Assembly: GCA_025353965.1 (NCBI GenBank)
Contig: JANXNS010000154.1
Span: forward strand, 1 to 36,991
Source of the DNA: Aquihabitans sp.
GTDB lineage: Bacteria; Actinomycetota; Acidimicrobiia; Acidimicrobiales; Iamiaceae
Length of the DNA: 36,991 nucleotides
Direction: 5' to 3'
Below are positions 27,359 through 34,814 of the stretch, in pieces (position 1 is the stretch's first letter; each line of letters opens with the position of its first letter). A model generated the notes under the pieces. The model searched no databases. It saw only the letters and a list, made by a program, of their open reading frames with translations, and had not been told where the DNA came from. Made by a program: the position numbers and the translations under genes.

Positions 27359-28218
27359 CGTGCGTTGAGGCCGAATTTGGCTTTGAGAATGTGGTGAAAG
27401 TCACGCTCACCAAAGGTGACAAAGCGCGCCGGTCGCGGATCCGCGGTCACCGTCACCACACAACCGGGAACCAGCCCATTTCGGTGCTCCCCATCCACAG
27501 AAACCACCGCAGACCGGTCATCGAGAACCTCAATGTCGACGGTGCTGGATGGTTCCAGCACGAGGGAGCGGTCAAAGAGCGAATGGGGCGACACGGCGGT
27601 GAGGAGAAGGGCCCGATGGGTAGGCGCAACGATGGGTCCACGGGCGGAGAGCGAATAGGCGGTGGAACCGGTTGGGGTGGCGATGATGACCCCGTCGGCC
27701 ACGTAGCTAGTGAAGAACTGGCCATCGATGCTAATCCCGAGGTGCACCGTTCGACCCATGGCCTGCTTCTCGACCACGACCTCGTTTAGCGCGGATGGCA
27801 ACTGCTCAAGGTCGAGGGTGCCGGGTACACGAAGCCGGGTGGCCGCCAGGAGGCGCTCGGTTATGCCGTGGCGCCCGGCAAAGTAGCCATCCAGGGCAAC
27901 TTCCCAGGCACCCGGCTCGACCTCGGTCAGATAGCCAAGTTTGCCGAGGTTGATACCCAACACGTCCGCATTGGCTTCGACGGCGCGTCGGGTAGCCCGG
28001 AGCATGGTCCCGTCGCCACCAATGGCCAACGCCAGATCGATGGGCTGATCAGAGCGGTCAACCTGGGGACTTGGGTGATCGCCCGTCACGACAAGGGCGC
28101 CCTCATCGGCGGAGGCAACCACCTGGTGGCCCCGCTCCACCAGCCACCGGCACACCGCGGTCGCCACCCGAACCGCCTCGGGCCGGCCGCCATGAAGAAA
28201 GAGCGCAACGGTACTCAC
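27355..28218 (-). CDS. nadK: NAD kinase
   Basis: NadK phosphorylates NAD to NADP. The 287-residue protein has the catalytic GGDG at 67-70 (Asp69), NLGKLGYLTEVE, LNEVVVEK, DGVIIATPTGSTAYSLSARGPIV with the NAD-binding region, and a C-terminal FVTFGERDFHHILKAKFGL. Length is normal. The GTG start overlaps the tlyA stop by 4 bases. The tlyA-nadK-recN order is conserved in actinobacteria and Firmicutes. Confidence 0.96.
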   Translation of the reverse strand: MSTVALFLHGGRPEAVRVATAVCRWLVERGHQVVASADEGALVVTGDHPSPQVDRSDQPIDLALAIGGDGTMLRATRRAVEANADVLGINLGKLGYLTEVEPGAWEVALDGYFAGRHGITERLLAATRLRVPGTLDLEQLPSALNEVVVEKQAMGRTVHLGISIDGQFFTSYVADGVIIATPTGSTAYSLSARGPIVAPTHRALLLTAVSPHSLFDRSLVLEPSSTVDIEVLDDRSAVVSVDGEHRNGLVPGCVVTVTADPRPARFVTFGERDFHHILKAKFGLNAR

Positions 28219-29072
28219 GAGATGGCTGCCTCTCCGCCCACGGATGCAATGAGCGCATCGATCTGTTCCACCACTGTTGGGTGGATTGTGCTCACTTGTG
28301 CCGCGTTGCCACCTGTTGAGACCAGCAGCGGGTGAGGTGCCCGTGCGTGGAGGAGGAACTCGACGTTGCCGTCGGCCCCTCGGAGCGGTGAGGTCATCAG
28401 CCCCATGATGGTGGCTCCGCGCCCGACAAGCGCGCCGGAGACGTCAAGAAGAGCCCGACGCCAGATATCGGGGTCGGTAATTACCCCGCGCATGGCCGAG
28501 GCTTCTGCCTTCTCCGCCTCGAACTGCGGCTTCACCAACCAGATCAGATCTCCGCCGGGCCGCACGAGTTCCAGAAGCGGCGCAGTTACCACGCGGAGAG
28601 AAATGAACGAGAGATCAGCCACCAAGACGTCGGCCAGAGGGCCCAGTGTCTCGGCCGCAACCGTACGAATGTTGGTCCGTTCGTGGACTTGCACGCGCGG
28701 ATCGGTTCGCAGCCGCTGGTGCAGTTGGCCCCGACCTACGTCGATCGCCACCACGGTGGTTGCGCCGGCCTGAAGAGCGCAATCGGTGAATCCGCCAGTA
28801 GACGAGCCCGCATCGAGCACCCGTGCCCCAGAGAGGTCAACCCCAAAGCCGATGAGTGCGGCGGCCAGCTTCTCACCGCCGCGACCAACATAACGAGACC
28901 GGGGCCGAACCACCCTGATTGATTCGTGGGCGGCAACGAGGCGCGACGGATTGGTTGCGGGTGCCCCGCCAACCACCACCTCGCCTCGCTCAATGCTCTG
29001 GCGGGCCGCCTCCGGCCCTGCGATGAAGCCCCGGCGGACTAGCTCGGTGTCGAGCCTGCGACGCGGGGCCGT
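28215..29072 (-). CDS. tlyA: TlyA-family rRNA 2'-O-methyltransferase, probable ACG start
   Basis: TlyA methylates ribose 2'-OH groups in 16S and 23S rRNA and sets capreomycin sensitivity in mycobacteria. The methyltransferase half is complete: RYVGRGGEKL, SAM motif LDAGSSTGGFTDCAL, VADLSFISL and VKPQFEAEK, giving the K-D-K-E set of FtsJ-like enzymes. The first ATG, GTG or TTG of the frame is the GTG at 28979 (254 residues), but the S4 RNA-binding domain clearly continues in frame upstream (RRRLDTELVRRGFIAGPEAARQSIERGE). No standard start codon exists there. ACG at 29072 is preceded by GAGG at 5-base spacing, gives a 285-residue protein close to the usual 270, and begins like mycobacterial TlyA. 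A T-to-C sequencing difference from ATG is the alternative. Confidence 0.85.
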   Translation of the reverse strand, partial: TAPRRRLDTELVRRGFIAGPEAARQSIERGEVVVGGAPATNPSRLVAAHESIRVVRPRSRYVGRGGEKLAAALIGFGVDLSGARVLDAGSSTGGFTDCALQAGATTVVAIDVGRGQLHQRLRTDPRVQVHERTNIRTVAAETLGPLADVLVADLSFISLRVVTAPLLELVRPGGDLIWLVKPQFEAEKAEASAMRGVITDPDIWRRALLDVSGALVGRGATIMGLMTSPLRGADGNVEFLLHARAPHPLLVSTGGNAAQVSTIHPTVVEQIDALIASVGGEAAIS

Positions 29073-29079
29073 GGGAGCC

Positions 29080-29610
29080 TCAGCTCGCGGTCTTCTTGGC
29101 CACCGTCTTTTTGGCGGCGGTGGCCTTCTTGACGGGAGCCTTCTTGGCCGGGGCCTTCTTCACTGCTGGGGCCTTCTTGACCGCTGCCTTCTTCACTGCT
29201 GGGGTCTTCTTGGCCACCGTCTTTTTGGCGGCGGTCGCCTTCTTGACGGGAGCCTTCTTGACGGGAGCCTTCTTGGCGGCAGGGGCGGCGGGGGCCTTCA
29301 CCGGGGCTTTTTTGGCGAAGCCTGGGCGGATTGCTTCGATCAGCTTCTCGATCCGGGTGATGTCAGCAATCGTGGCCAGGCCAAGCGACTCGGCCGAGGC
29401 CGAAATCTCATGGCGGACCTGATCGATGAAGGCCTCGGTGTTTTTCCGGCTTCGCTCGACGAGGTCGGCGACGACGGCCTGAGCCTGTTCGGTCTGGACT
29501 TCACCGGTTTTCACCAGATCCTTGACCAGTGCTTCCGCTTTTACCTGGGTGATTGCGGTGAACGCCATGCCAGCGTCGAGATACCGCTTAAGGACGTTGT
29601 TTTCAGCCAT
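29080..29610 (-). CDS. Phasin-like protein with histone-H1-like lysine/alanine-rich tail
   Basis: The 176-residue protein has two parts. Residues 1-95 form amphipathic helices (KAEALVKDLVKTGEVQTEQAQAVVADLVERSRKNTEAF..., ESLGLATIADITRIEKLI) like the PhaI/PhaF phasin family. The remaining 80 residues are Lys, Ala, Pro and Val in repeats such as KKAPVKK and AAKKTVAKK, like the histone-H1-like tail of Pseudomonas PhaF. PhaF binds DNA and polyhydroxyalkanoate granules; no PHA synthase is in this window, so DNA or nucleoid binding is the safer inference. The ATG has a strong promoter-like region 6 bases upstream. The stop codon lies within the tlyA ribosome-binding region, so the two are probably translationally coupled. 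Confidence 0.85.
   Translation of the reverse strand: MAENNVLKRYLDAGMAFTAITQVKAEALVKDLVKTGEVQTEQAQAVVADLVERSRKNTEAFIDQVRHEISASAESLGLATIADITRIEKLIEAIRPGFAKKAPVKAPAAPAAKKAPVKKAPVKKATAAKKTVAKKTPAVKKAAVKKAPAVKKAPAKKAPVKKATAAKKTVAKKTAS
29089..29260. repeat. Near-perfect 58-base direct repeat in the phasin-like tail
   Basis: Bases 29089-29146 and 29203-29260 match at 57 of 58 positions (the difference is at 29122/29236), offset by 114 bases, or 38 codons. The near identity at third codon positions indicates recent duplication rather than selection for the same residues. Shorter imperfect copies lie between and beside them. Confidence 0.85.
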
Positions 29611-29616
29611 GGCAGA

Positions 29617-29646
29617 AGGCTACCTGTAGTTTGCATTCGCTTGCAA
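29617..29646 (-). promoter_or_regulatory. Candidate promoter of the phasin-tlyA-nadK-recN-ste operon
   Basis: On the minus strand TTGCAA (29646-29641) and TAGCCT (29622-29617) are separated by 18 bases and fit -35 and -10 elements. TAGCCT is followed by TCTGCC and the ATG at 29610, so transcription would start at or next to the start codon. This is the only candidate promoter in the window with both elements. Confidence 0.55.
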
Positions 29647-29655
29647 AAGTTTGCA
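29628..29655. repeat. AGTTTGCA direct repeat across the phasin promoter
   Basis: AGTTTGCA occurs at 29628-29635 and 29648-29655, exactly 20 bases apart, on either side of the candidate -35 TTGCAA. Two helical turns of spacing and overlap with the -35 suggest an operator for a regulator of this operon. Confidence 0.5.
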
Positions 29656-29670
29656 CTTCCGATAACAACT

Positions 29671-30420
29671 TCAGAGCCCGCCCGCCTTGGCCGGCGGCCA
29701 CATGATGAAGAACGCCCTGCCTACCAGAAGGTCTTCGTCGATGGGACCGAAGCAGCGGCCATCTTGGGAATTGACGCGATTGTCGCCCAGCACCAATAGG
29801 TGGTGATCGGCAATCTTGAGCCCAGCCTCGGTATCTATCCCGGTGGTATCACCTAGGCCACACCCAACTTTGGCCTCGGTGATGAGGCCGTTGGTGTAGG
29901 GCTCATCGAGCACCTTGCCGTTGATTCGTACTTTGCCGTCCAGGATCGAGACACGCTCGCCTGGCAGAGCGATGACCCGCTTGATGAGGTCCTTGATGTC
30001 ACCTTCCTGGTTCGGCGGGCGCTCGAAGACCACCACATCGCCCCGATTCACGTCATGAAACTTGTAGGAGAGTTTGTTGACGAGAACGCGGTCGTTGCGG
30101 ACGAGTGTCTCGGCCATGGACGGCGACGGGATCCAAAACGTCTGGAAGATGAACGTTCGGACGATGACGGCAATGGCGATTGCGCCTACCACCACGGCTA
30201 TCCACTCGATGGCGTTCCGGGTTGGAGATTTCGACGCCTGCGGCTTGGCCCGTAGGCGGGCTTCACGAGCTGCAGCAAGGTCCCCGTCGGTTACCGCAGA
30301 GGTGAAAACGTCGCGGCCAGGAGGGCTGACCAGATGCGAAGCAACGTCTTGATCGCGGACCTTCCGTCGACTCATCCCATCCGGGTTGTCGGGGGGGGCG
30401 GCGTCGGAGTCGGGTGTCAC
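29671..30420 (-). CDS. lepB: Signal peptidase I
   Basis: LepB removes signal peptides from secreted proteins at the outer face of the plasma membrane. The 249-residue protein has a hydrophilic N-terminus of about 70 residues, one membrane helix (72-92), the nucleophile Ser101 (IPSPSMAETL), the general base Lys147 (DLIKRVIALPGE) and GDNRVNSQDGRCFGPI. Start is GTG at 30420, supported by TAGCGT 8 bases upstream; an ATG at 30375 would give a shorter N-terminus and also fits the family. Secreted candidates in this window include the lipoprotein at 34815, although that type is cut by signal peptidase II. Confidence 0.94.
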   Translation of the reverse strand: MTPDSDAAPPDNPDGMSRRKVRDQDVASHLVSPPGRDVFTSAVTDGDLAAAREARLRAKPQASKSPTRNAIEWIAVVVGAIAIAVIVRTFIFQTFWIPSPSMAETLVRNDRVLVNKLSYKFHDVNRGDVVVFERPPNQEGDIKDLIKRVIALPGERVSILDGKVRINGKVLDEPYTNGLITEAKVGCGLGDTTGIDTEAGLKIADHHLLVLGDNRVNSQDGRCFGPIDEDLLVGRAFFIMWPPAKAGGL

Positions 30421-30428
30421 GGCGAGCG

Positions 30429-30434
30429 ACGCTA
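30429..30434 (-). promoter_or_regulatory. Candidate leaderless -10 element for lepB
   Basis: The minus strand reads TAGCGT followed by 8 bases (CGCTCGCC) and the GTG at 30420. It lies in the 22-base gap after pafC, so lepB may have its own promoter as well as read-through. Confidence 0.4.
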
Positions 30435-30442
30435 GCGCGGGG

Positions 30443-31429
30443 CTACGACGAGGTCGGCTCGGCCCGGCCCTCGTAGCGGTTCAAGACCCGGGCCGCGGCG
30501 TCGGCCAGAAGAGATAGCGGTCCTATCTGGGGGTCGATCTGGACCACTACCGCCTCGGGGCCGATTCGGAGCAAAAGTCGCTCGAGCCAGGACGATCCGG
30601 CGACGGCCAAGGTGACAAGAATTCGGCCGTCCGGTCCAGGCTCAGCGGTCACGACAGGGTAAGCCTCGGCCACCCAGCGAGCCTCGGCCGGGAGATCGAG
30701 CACCACCTGTGGAAGCCGGTCCGGGACCCGCACCGAGGTATCGATTCGCGCCGGCAGCGGACCCGCACGTTCCTCAAGGAGTTCGAGCGATTCGATCCGA
30801 TCGAGGCGAAACCGTCTGGGTTCGTTGACCGCACGTGATCGGCCCGTCAGGTACCACGCCCCATCCGCGGAGAAGACCCGCCAAGGGTCGACCTCCCGAA
30901 CATTCACCTCATCTCGACCGTACGTCCAGTACGTGAACCGGACCCGCTGCCGACTGGCGATGGCTTCGTTGAGGAGGCGACCCGATGGGCCACCCTCTGG
31001 GTCCAACTCGACATCGATTGCTTGGCCCGGCTCGATGCCGAGCAGGTTGGCGAGTTTGGTCAGCGCCCGCCACAGCGGTGAGTCGGGAGAGGCGTCGCGG
31101 CCGACCAACGCGTCAGCCGCAGCCACCAACGCGAGCCCCTCGGCCGGGGTGAGGCGTAGGGGCCGCCCAAACGAGAAGAGGCGTACCCACACCTTTGCGT
31201 CCTCGACAATGACCTCAAAGGGCATCTCGTCGTAGTGGATGGAGTCCGCACCGATCATGGCGGCCATCTCGAGTTCCTTGACGAGTTCGGCATGCTCAAG
31301 GCCAAATCGTTCACACAAGCTGGAGATGGGAACGCCATCGGCCTGGCTGGCCGCCCACTGGAGCACGGCGAGCAGGCGCTGAACCCGGGCTCCGGCAGTG
31401 ATGCGGGATGTGCCCTTTGGTGAGGTCAT
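30443..31429 (-). CDS. pafC: WYL-domain transcription activator PafC
   Basis: PafC works with PafB as a transcription activator of the LexA-independent DNA-damage response in mycobacteria. The 328-residue protein has an N-terminal winged-helix segment (ARVQRLLAVLQWAASQADGVPISSLCERFGL), a central WYL domain (RVRFTYWTYGRDEVNVREVDPWRVFSADGAWYLTGRSR) and a C-terminal WCX region. The frame is open upstream inside pafB, but the ATG at 31429 overlaps the pafB stop as ATGA and begins MTSPKGTSRITAG, so it was chosen. The pafB-pafC pair matches the mycobacterial operon; downstream, tatA/tatC of that operon are replaced by lepB. Confidence 0.93.
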   Translation of the reverse strand: MTSPKGTSRITAGARVQRLLAVLQWAASQADGVPISSLCERFGLEHAELVKELEMAAMIGADSIHYDEMPFEVIVEDAKVWVRLFSFGRPLRLTPAEGLALVAAADALVGRDASPDSPLWRALTKLANLLGIEPGQAIDVELDPEGGPSGRLLNEAIASRQRVRFTYWTYGRDEVNVREVDPWRVFSADGAWYLTGRSRAVNEPRRFRLDRIESLELLEERAGPLPARIDTSVRVPDRLPQVVLDLPAEARWVAEAYPVVTAEPGPDGRILVTLAVAGSSWLERLLLRIGPEAVVVQIDPQIGPLSLLADAAARVLNRYEGRAEPTSS

Positions 31430-32346
31430 GAGGTGGCCACCAGTCGCAGCCAGGCCACGATCTCGGCCCGCAACTCGGGCGGCGAAAGCACCTCGGCCCG
31501 GTCGAGGAATGCCAAAAGCCAGGACCGAAACCCCTCGCGGTTGGTGACCACCATGGCCACCACCAGACCTTCTGGATCGTCTCGAAGGATGTTGGCCGGT
31601 CCGACTTCGAGCCGAACTGACGCTGCGACGGCAGGATCGAACCACACCTCGGCAGTAATGGGATCGGTGTCTCCGCCAAGCACCCACGGGTCGAGCCGTA
31701 GGCCTGGCACGGCTTCCACTGGTCGTTCGAACACCCCTGCCTTCTCGGAGACGGCGACCTCGCCCTCCACCCGGCTCATCCGGTACCAGCGCTCCTCTAC
31801 CCGGCCATGATCGAAGCCGTTGAGGTACCACCGCCCCCGTAGAAACTCCAAGCGGTAGGGGTTGATGGTTCGGGGACGATCCCGGTAGCGGAAGGTGAGG
31901 GTTCGGCGCTCGGCGACACCAGTGAACGCAGCCACCAACGCGGGGTCGGCGGGAATCTCGGCGGTGGGCTCCACGTCGGCCACCATTCCGCCCAGCTTGA
32001 ACAGGGCCCGCTGGCCCATGCCCCCGGTGGAACCAATCACTGCGGCGGCAAGGTTCAGCGCCTCCAACTCATCGGGCTCAAGGCCCGGATCTCGCAGCTC
32101 GTAGTCCACCGGCCGGATCCGGTAGCCGGTCTGCGGCGGATCGGTGCCAGGAACGGTTTCAACCAGCAGGGGGACACCCATCTCGCGGAGGTCTTCCTTG
32201 TCGCGCTCGAAGGCCCGCTTGAACGAGTTGTCGTCCTTGGGGTAGCCGGGCACCCGACGCCGTAAGTCGCTAGCGGTCACGGCCCGGGGCGCGCCGAGCA
32301 GCGCATTCATGAGGGTGATCAACCGTTCGGTCTTCGCCATGGCCAT
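31426..32346 (-). CDS. pafB: WYL-domain transcription activator PafB
   Basis: PafB pairs with PafC. The 306-residue protein starts with a winged helix (KTERLITLMNALLGAPRAVTASDLRRRVPGY), continues through FKRAFERDKEDLREMGVPLL, and has a WYL domain (LTFRYRDRPRTINPYRLEFLRGRWYLNGFD) followed by a C-terminal WCX region. It overlaps pafC by 4 bases. Two ATG codons, 32346 and 32340, are both plausible starts. In M. tuberculosis pafB directly follows pafA; here a DUF3866 gene lies between. Confidence 0.93.
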   Translation of the reverse strand: MAMAKTERLITLMNALLGAPRAVTASDLRRRVPGYPKDDNSFKRAFERDKEDLREMGVPLLVETVPGTDPPQTGYRIRPVDYELRDPGLEPDELEALNLAAAVIGSTGGMGQRALFKLGGMVADVEPTAEIPADPALVAAFTGVAERRTLTFRYRDRPRTINPYRLEFLRGRWYLNGFDHGRVEERWYRMSRVEGEVAVSEKAGVFERPVEAVPGLRLDPWVLGGDTDPITAEVWFDPAVAASVRLEVGPANILRDDPEGLVVAMVVTNREGFRSWLLAFLDRAEVLSPPELRAEIVAWLRLVATS

Positions 32347-32357
32347 TGGCGACGATC

Positions 32358-33386
32358 CTATGGCTCGCTACGAACGCGGCGAGCCGCCAGGATCCCGGCT
32401 GCAGCCGCTGCTGCGAAATACAGAGGATCTTGCTCGGGGCCTCGTCCCATGGTGGTGACCTGGATCCCGGCCCGCTCCAGAAGGGCCGCCGGATCACCGG
32501 GGTCGATCGCGGTCCAACGATGACGATCGCCCGCCGGCGCTTCGATCCCCGGCGGGTAGGCAACCTCCACTGTGGACCGAATGGCATCCAGGGTGGTGAG
32601 CGAGTGATGGCTGATCTGCTGGTGGCGTGGACGAGGATCAGCCTCCGAGCAGCGAAGGCAGGCAATGGGCGTGCCGAGTAGCCACGCTGCGGCATCGAGG
32701 ACCGGGGCAGCTTCGAGCGCCGTGTAGCCGAGCCGGCTGCCGGTTCCGGCGCCACCTGGGCCCATCGCCACCACGACAGCATCGGCGTCCAGTTCTTGTT
32801 TCGCGAGGAGAAGGCCCGCCGGCACATTGAGGGCCTCGATGTCCCCACCGAAGGCGTGGCCAGCAGTCACCGTGGCGGCAATCAGCCCTCGGTCGCGAAG
32901 CAGCGCAACGTGGTCGCTGAGCGCCAACGGAAGGGCCGCTCCGTCGGTCATCAGGTAGATGAGCCTGGTGCGGGGCCGGGTCTCGGCAATCGCCGCGGCA
33001 ATAACCGGGAGTTGGCTGTGCACCCCCGCGGCGACAACCGGCATGCCCCGAAGGGTGGCCACATCCATGGCCTGACCTGAATTGGCGGCTTCCTCGCCAG
33101 CCCCGGTGTCGGTTTGCAGGCTTGTGTAGCGGAGCTTCATGAGATGGCCGGGACCAGGTTGGCTCCACGGCCCGACGGTGAGATTCCAATGAATGACGTG
33201 CCAGCCCCCACTGCCGAGGGCCAGGTCAACTGCGGTGGTGTTGACGACCACGCGATCACCCACCGAGACCGGCCCGGTGAGTTGGGTCAGGGCGTAGGCG
33301 CGGGCACCATCGTCGAGCACCACCCGACAGAGGCCGGCGCGCTCGAGGGTGATGTGTGCCACCGTGGCTTCACGAAAGGTCGGCAT
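32358..33386 (-). CDS. DUF3866 family protein
   Basis: The 342-residue protein is soluble, without signal or membrane helices. It begins with a small beta-rich segment (ERAGLCRVVLDDGARAYALTQLTGPVSVGDRVVVNTTAVDLALGSGGWHVIHWNL), followed by an alpha/beta region with GVHSQLPVIAAAI, RLIYLMTDGAALPLALSDHVALLRDRGLI and VVAMGPGGAGTGSRLGYT. This matches actinobacterial DUF3866, whose function is unknown. It sits 15 bases after pafA and 11 before pafB, so it is probably cotranscribed with the pupylation genes. GPGGAGTGSRLGYT looks like a phosphate- or nucleotide-binding loop; that reading is inference. Confidence 0.88.
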   Translation of the reverse strand: MPTFREATVAHITLERAGLCRVVLDDGARAYALTQLTGPVSVGDRVVVNTTAVDLALGSGGWHVIHWNLTVGPWSQPGPGHLMKLRYTSLQTDTGAGEEAANSGQAMDVATLRGMPVVAAGVHSQLPVIAAAIAETRPRTRLIYLMTDGAALPLALSDHVALLRDRGLIAATVTAGHAFGGDIEALNVPAGLLLAKQELDADAVVVAMGPGGAGTGSRLGYTALEAAPVLDAAAWLLGTPIACLRCSEADPRPRHQQISHHSLTTLDAIRSTVEVAYPPGIEAPAGDRHRWTAIDPGDPAALLERAGIQVTTMGRGPEQDPLYFAAAAAAGILAARRVRSEP

Positions 33387-33401
33387 AGCCTCAGTGCCCG
33401 C

Positions 33402-34760
33402 TCACAGTGATGCAATGAGTTTCTCGACCCGCTCGTCGTAGGCCTTGAAGGGGTCTTTACACAGGACCGTTCGTTGGGCCTGGTCATTGAGCTTCAGGTG
33501 GACCCAGTCCACCGTGTAATCGCGTTTCTTCTCTTTGGCTTTCCGAATGAACTCGCCTCGCAACCGGGCACGCGTGGTTTGCGGTGGCTGGTCGGTGGCC
33601 ACCTCGATTTCTTCGTCGTCGCACATGCGATCGACCATTCCCCGCTCTTGCATCCGGTAGAAAAGGCCCCGATCCCGGTTGATGTCGTGGTACTGAAGAT
33701 CGATGAGGGCGACTCGGGGATCGGAGAGGGCGAGATCGTGGCGGGCTCGGTAGCTCTCTATCAAGTTGTGTTTGATCACCCAATCGCACTCTCGATCGAG
33801 CGAGAGTGGGTCTCTCTCAATGGTAGTGATGGCGTGTTCCCAGGCTTCGAGGGCCATCTTTTCCTCCGGGCTCAGGCCACGGGTTTCGCCAAAGCGGATC
33901 GCCCGCTGGAGATACTCGCTCTGGATGTCGAGAGCCGAGACCTCGCGACCGTTGGCGAGGCGTACTCGCCGGGTACAGGTGATGTCGTGGCTGATCTCAC
34001 GGATAGCCCTGATGGGGTTTTCCAAGGTCATGTCCCGCAGCACGACATTGGGTTCTTCGAGCATCCGGAGGAGCAGGCTGGTGGCCCCGACCTTGAGGAA
34101 TGTTGCTGTTTCACTCATGTTGGAGTCGCCCACGATGACGTGGAGCCTCCGGAAACGTTCGGCGTCTGCGTGGGGCTCGTCGCGGGTGTTGATGATGGGC
34201 CTGGAGCGGGTGGTTGCGCTCGAGACACCCTCCCAGATGTGCTCCGCCCGCTGACTCATGGAGAACATGGCCCCCCGGGCGGTCTGAAGCACTTTGCCAG
34301 CCCCGGCATAAATCTGTCGGCTGACCAAAAACGGGATCAGTACCTCTGCGTAATGGCCGAAATCATCGCGACGGCTGGTGAGGTAGTTCTCGTGGCAGCC
34401 GTAAGAGTTCCCGGCGGAGTCCGTGTTGTTCTTGAAGAGGTAGATCGTGCCGCGGATGCCTTCCTCGTGAAGTCGCTCCTCGGCGCTGACCAGGAGTTGT
34501 TCAAGAATGCGCTCACCGGCCTTGTCATGCACGACCAACTCCCGCACCGAGTCACATTCCGGCGTCGCATATTCCGGATGGCTTCCGACGTCTAGGTAGA
34601 GCCGGGCCCCGTTGGCCAGGAACACGTTCGAACTCCGACCCCAGGAGACGACCCGTCGGAATAGGTAACGGGCCACCTCATCGGGGCTCAGGCGACGTTG
34701 ACCGCGCGACGTACAGGTGACCCCGTATTCGTTCTCCAGACCAAAGATGCGCCGTTCCAC
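33402..34760 (-). CDS. pafA: Pup-protein ligase PafA
   Basis: PafA joins the C-terminal glutamate of Pup to lysines of target proteins. The 452-residue protein has the glutamine-synthetase-like fold: FGLENEYG with the magnesium-binding Glu9, [15 protein letters not shown] with the catalytic base Asp57, [19 protein letters not shown] and the later [21 protein letters not shown]. It lacks the long insertion that marks the deamidase/depupylase Dop, whose gene is probably upstream of the window. The start is GTG with TACGGT 6 bases upstream. Pup here ends in Gln, so Dop would be needed to make the ligatable form. Confidence 0.96.
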   Translation of the reverse strand: MERRIFGLENEYGVTCTSRGQRRLSPDEVARYLFRRVVSWGRSSNVFLANGARLYLDVGSHPEYATPECDSVRELVVHDKAGERILEQLLVSAEERLHEEGIRGTIYLFKNNTDSAGNSYGCHENYLTSRRDDFGHYAEVLIPFLVSRQIYAGAGKVLQTARGAMFSMSQRAEHIWEGVSSATTRSRPIINTRDEPHADAERFRRLHVIVGDSNMSETATFLKVGATSLLLRMLEEPNVVLRDMTLENPIRAIREISHDITCTRRVRLANGREVSALDIQSEYLQRAIRFGETRGLSPEEKMALEAWEHAITTIERDPLSLDRECDWVIKHNLIESYRARHDLALSDPRVALIDLQYHDINRDRGLFYRMQERGMVDRMCDDEEIEVATDQPPQTTRARLRGEFIRKAKEKKRDYTVDWVHLKLNDQAQRTVLCKDPFKAYDERVEKLIASL

Positions 34761-34765
34761 GAGGT

Positions 34766-34778
34766 CACCGTACCGGTG
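34766..34778. promoter_or_regulatory. pafA promoter: -10 element within a 13-base palindrome
   Basis: The minus-strand hexamer TACGGT (34772-34767) is followed by GACCTC and the GTG at 34760, fitting a leaderless promoter. It lies inside the perfect dyad CACCG-TAC-CGGTG (34766-34778), a possible operator that a repressor could use to cover the -10. Confidence 0.45.
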
Positions 34779-34788
34779 GAGTGACCCA

Positions 34789-34814
34789 CCCAGCGGACAC
34801 CGATGCGTCCTGGG
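34789..34814 (-). terminator. Candidate hairpin terminator after the lipoprotein gene
   Basis: Immediately after the lipoprotein stop the minus-strand RNA can pair CCCAGGAC with GTCCGCTGGG, an 8-base-pair stem with a two-base bulge and an 8-base loop. There is no U tract, so it would be a GC-rich actinobacterial-type terminator or a processing hairpin separating the proteasome genes from pafA. Confidence 0.35.

Noticed and set aside
28215-28979. tlyA starting at the GTG 28979
   Set aside because: This would remove half of a clearly encoded S4 RNA-binding domain. It remains only as a possible secondary start.
29089-29316. Regularly spaced repeats resembling a CRISPR or minisatellite array
   Set aside because: The repeats are in frame within the Lys/Ala-rich tail of the phasin-like protein and have no unique spacers of constant length.
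25694-29670. PafBC-type damage promoter (TTGTCGGTG followed by TANNNT) or LexA box upstream of recN
   Set aside because: No such sequence was found near recN or at the head of its operon; the promoter seen there has TTGCAA and TAGCCT.
33474-34595. Long plus-strand open frame opposite pafA
   Set aside because: It is the shadow of a well-conserved gene, without motifs of its own.
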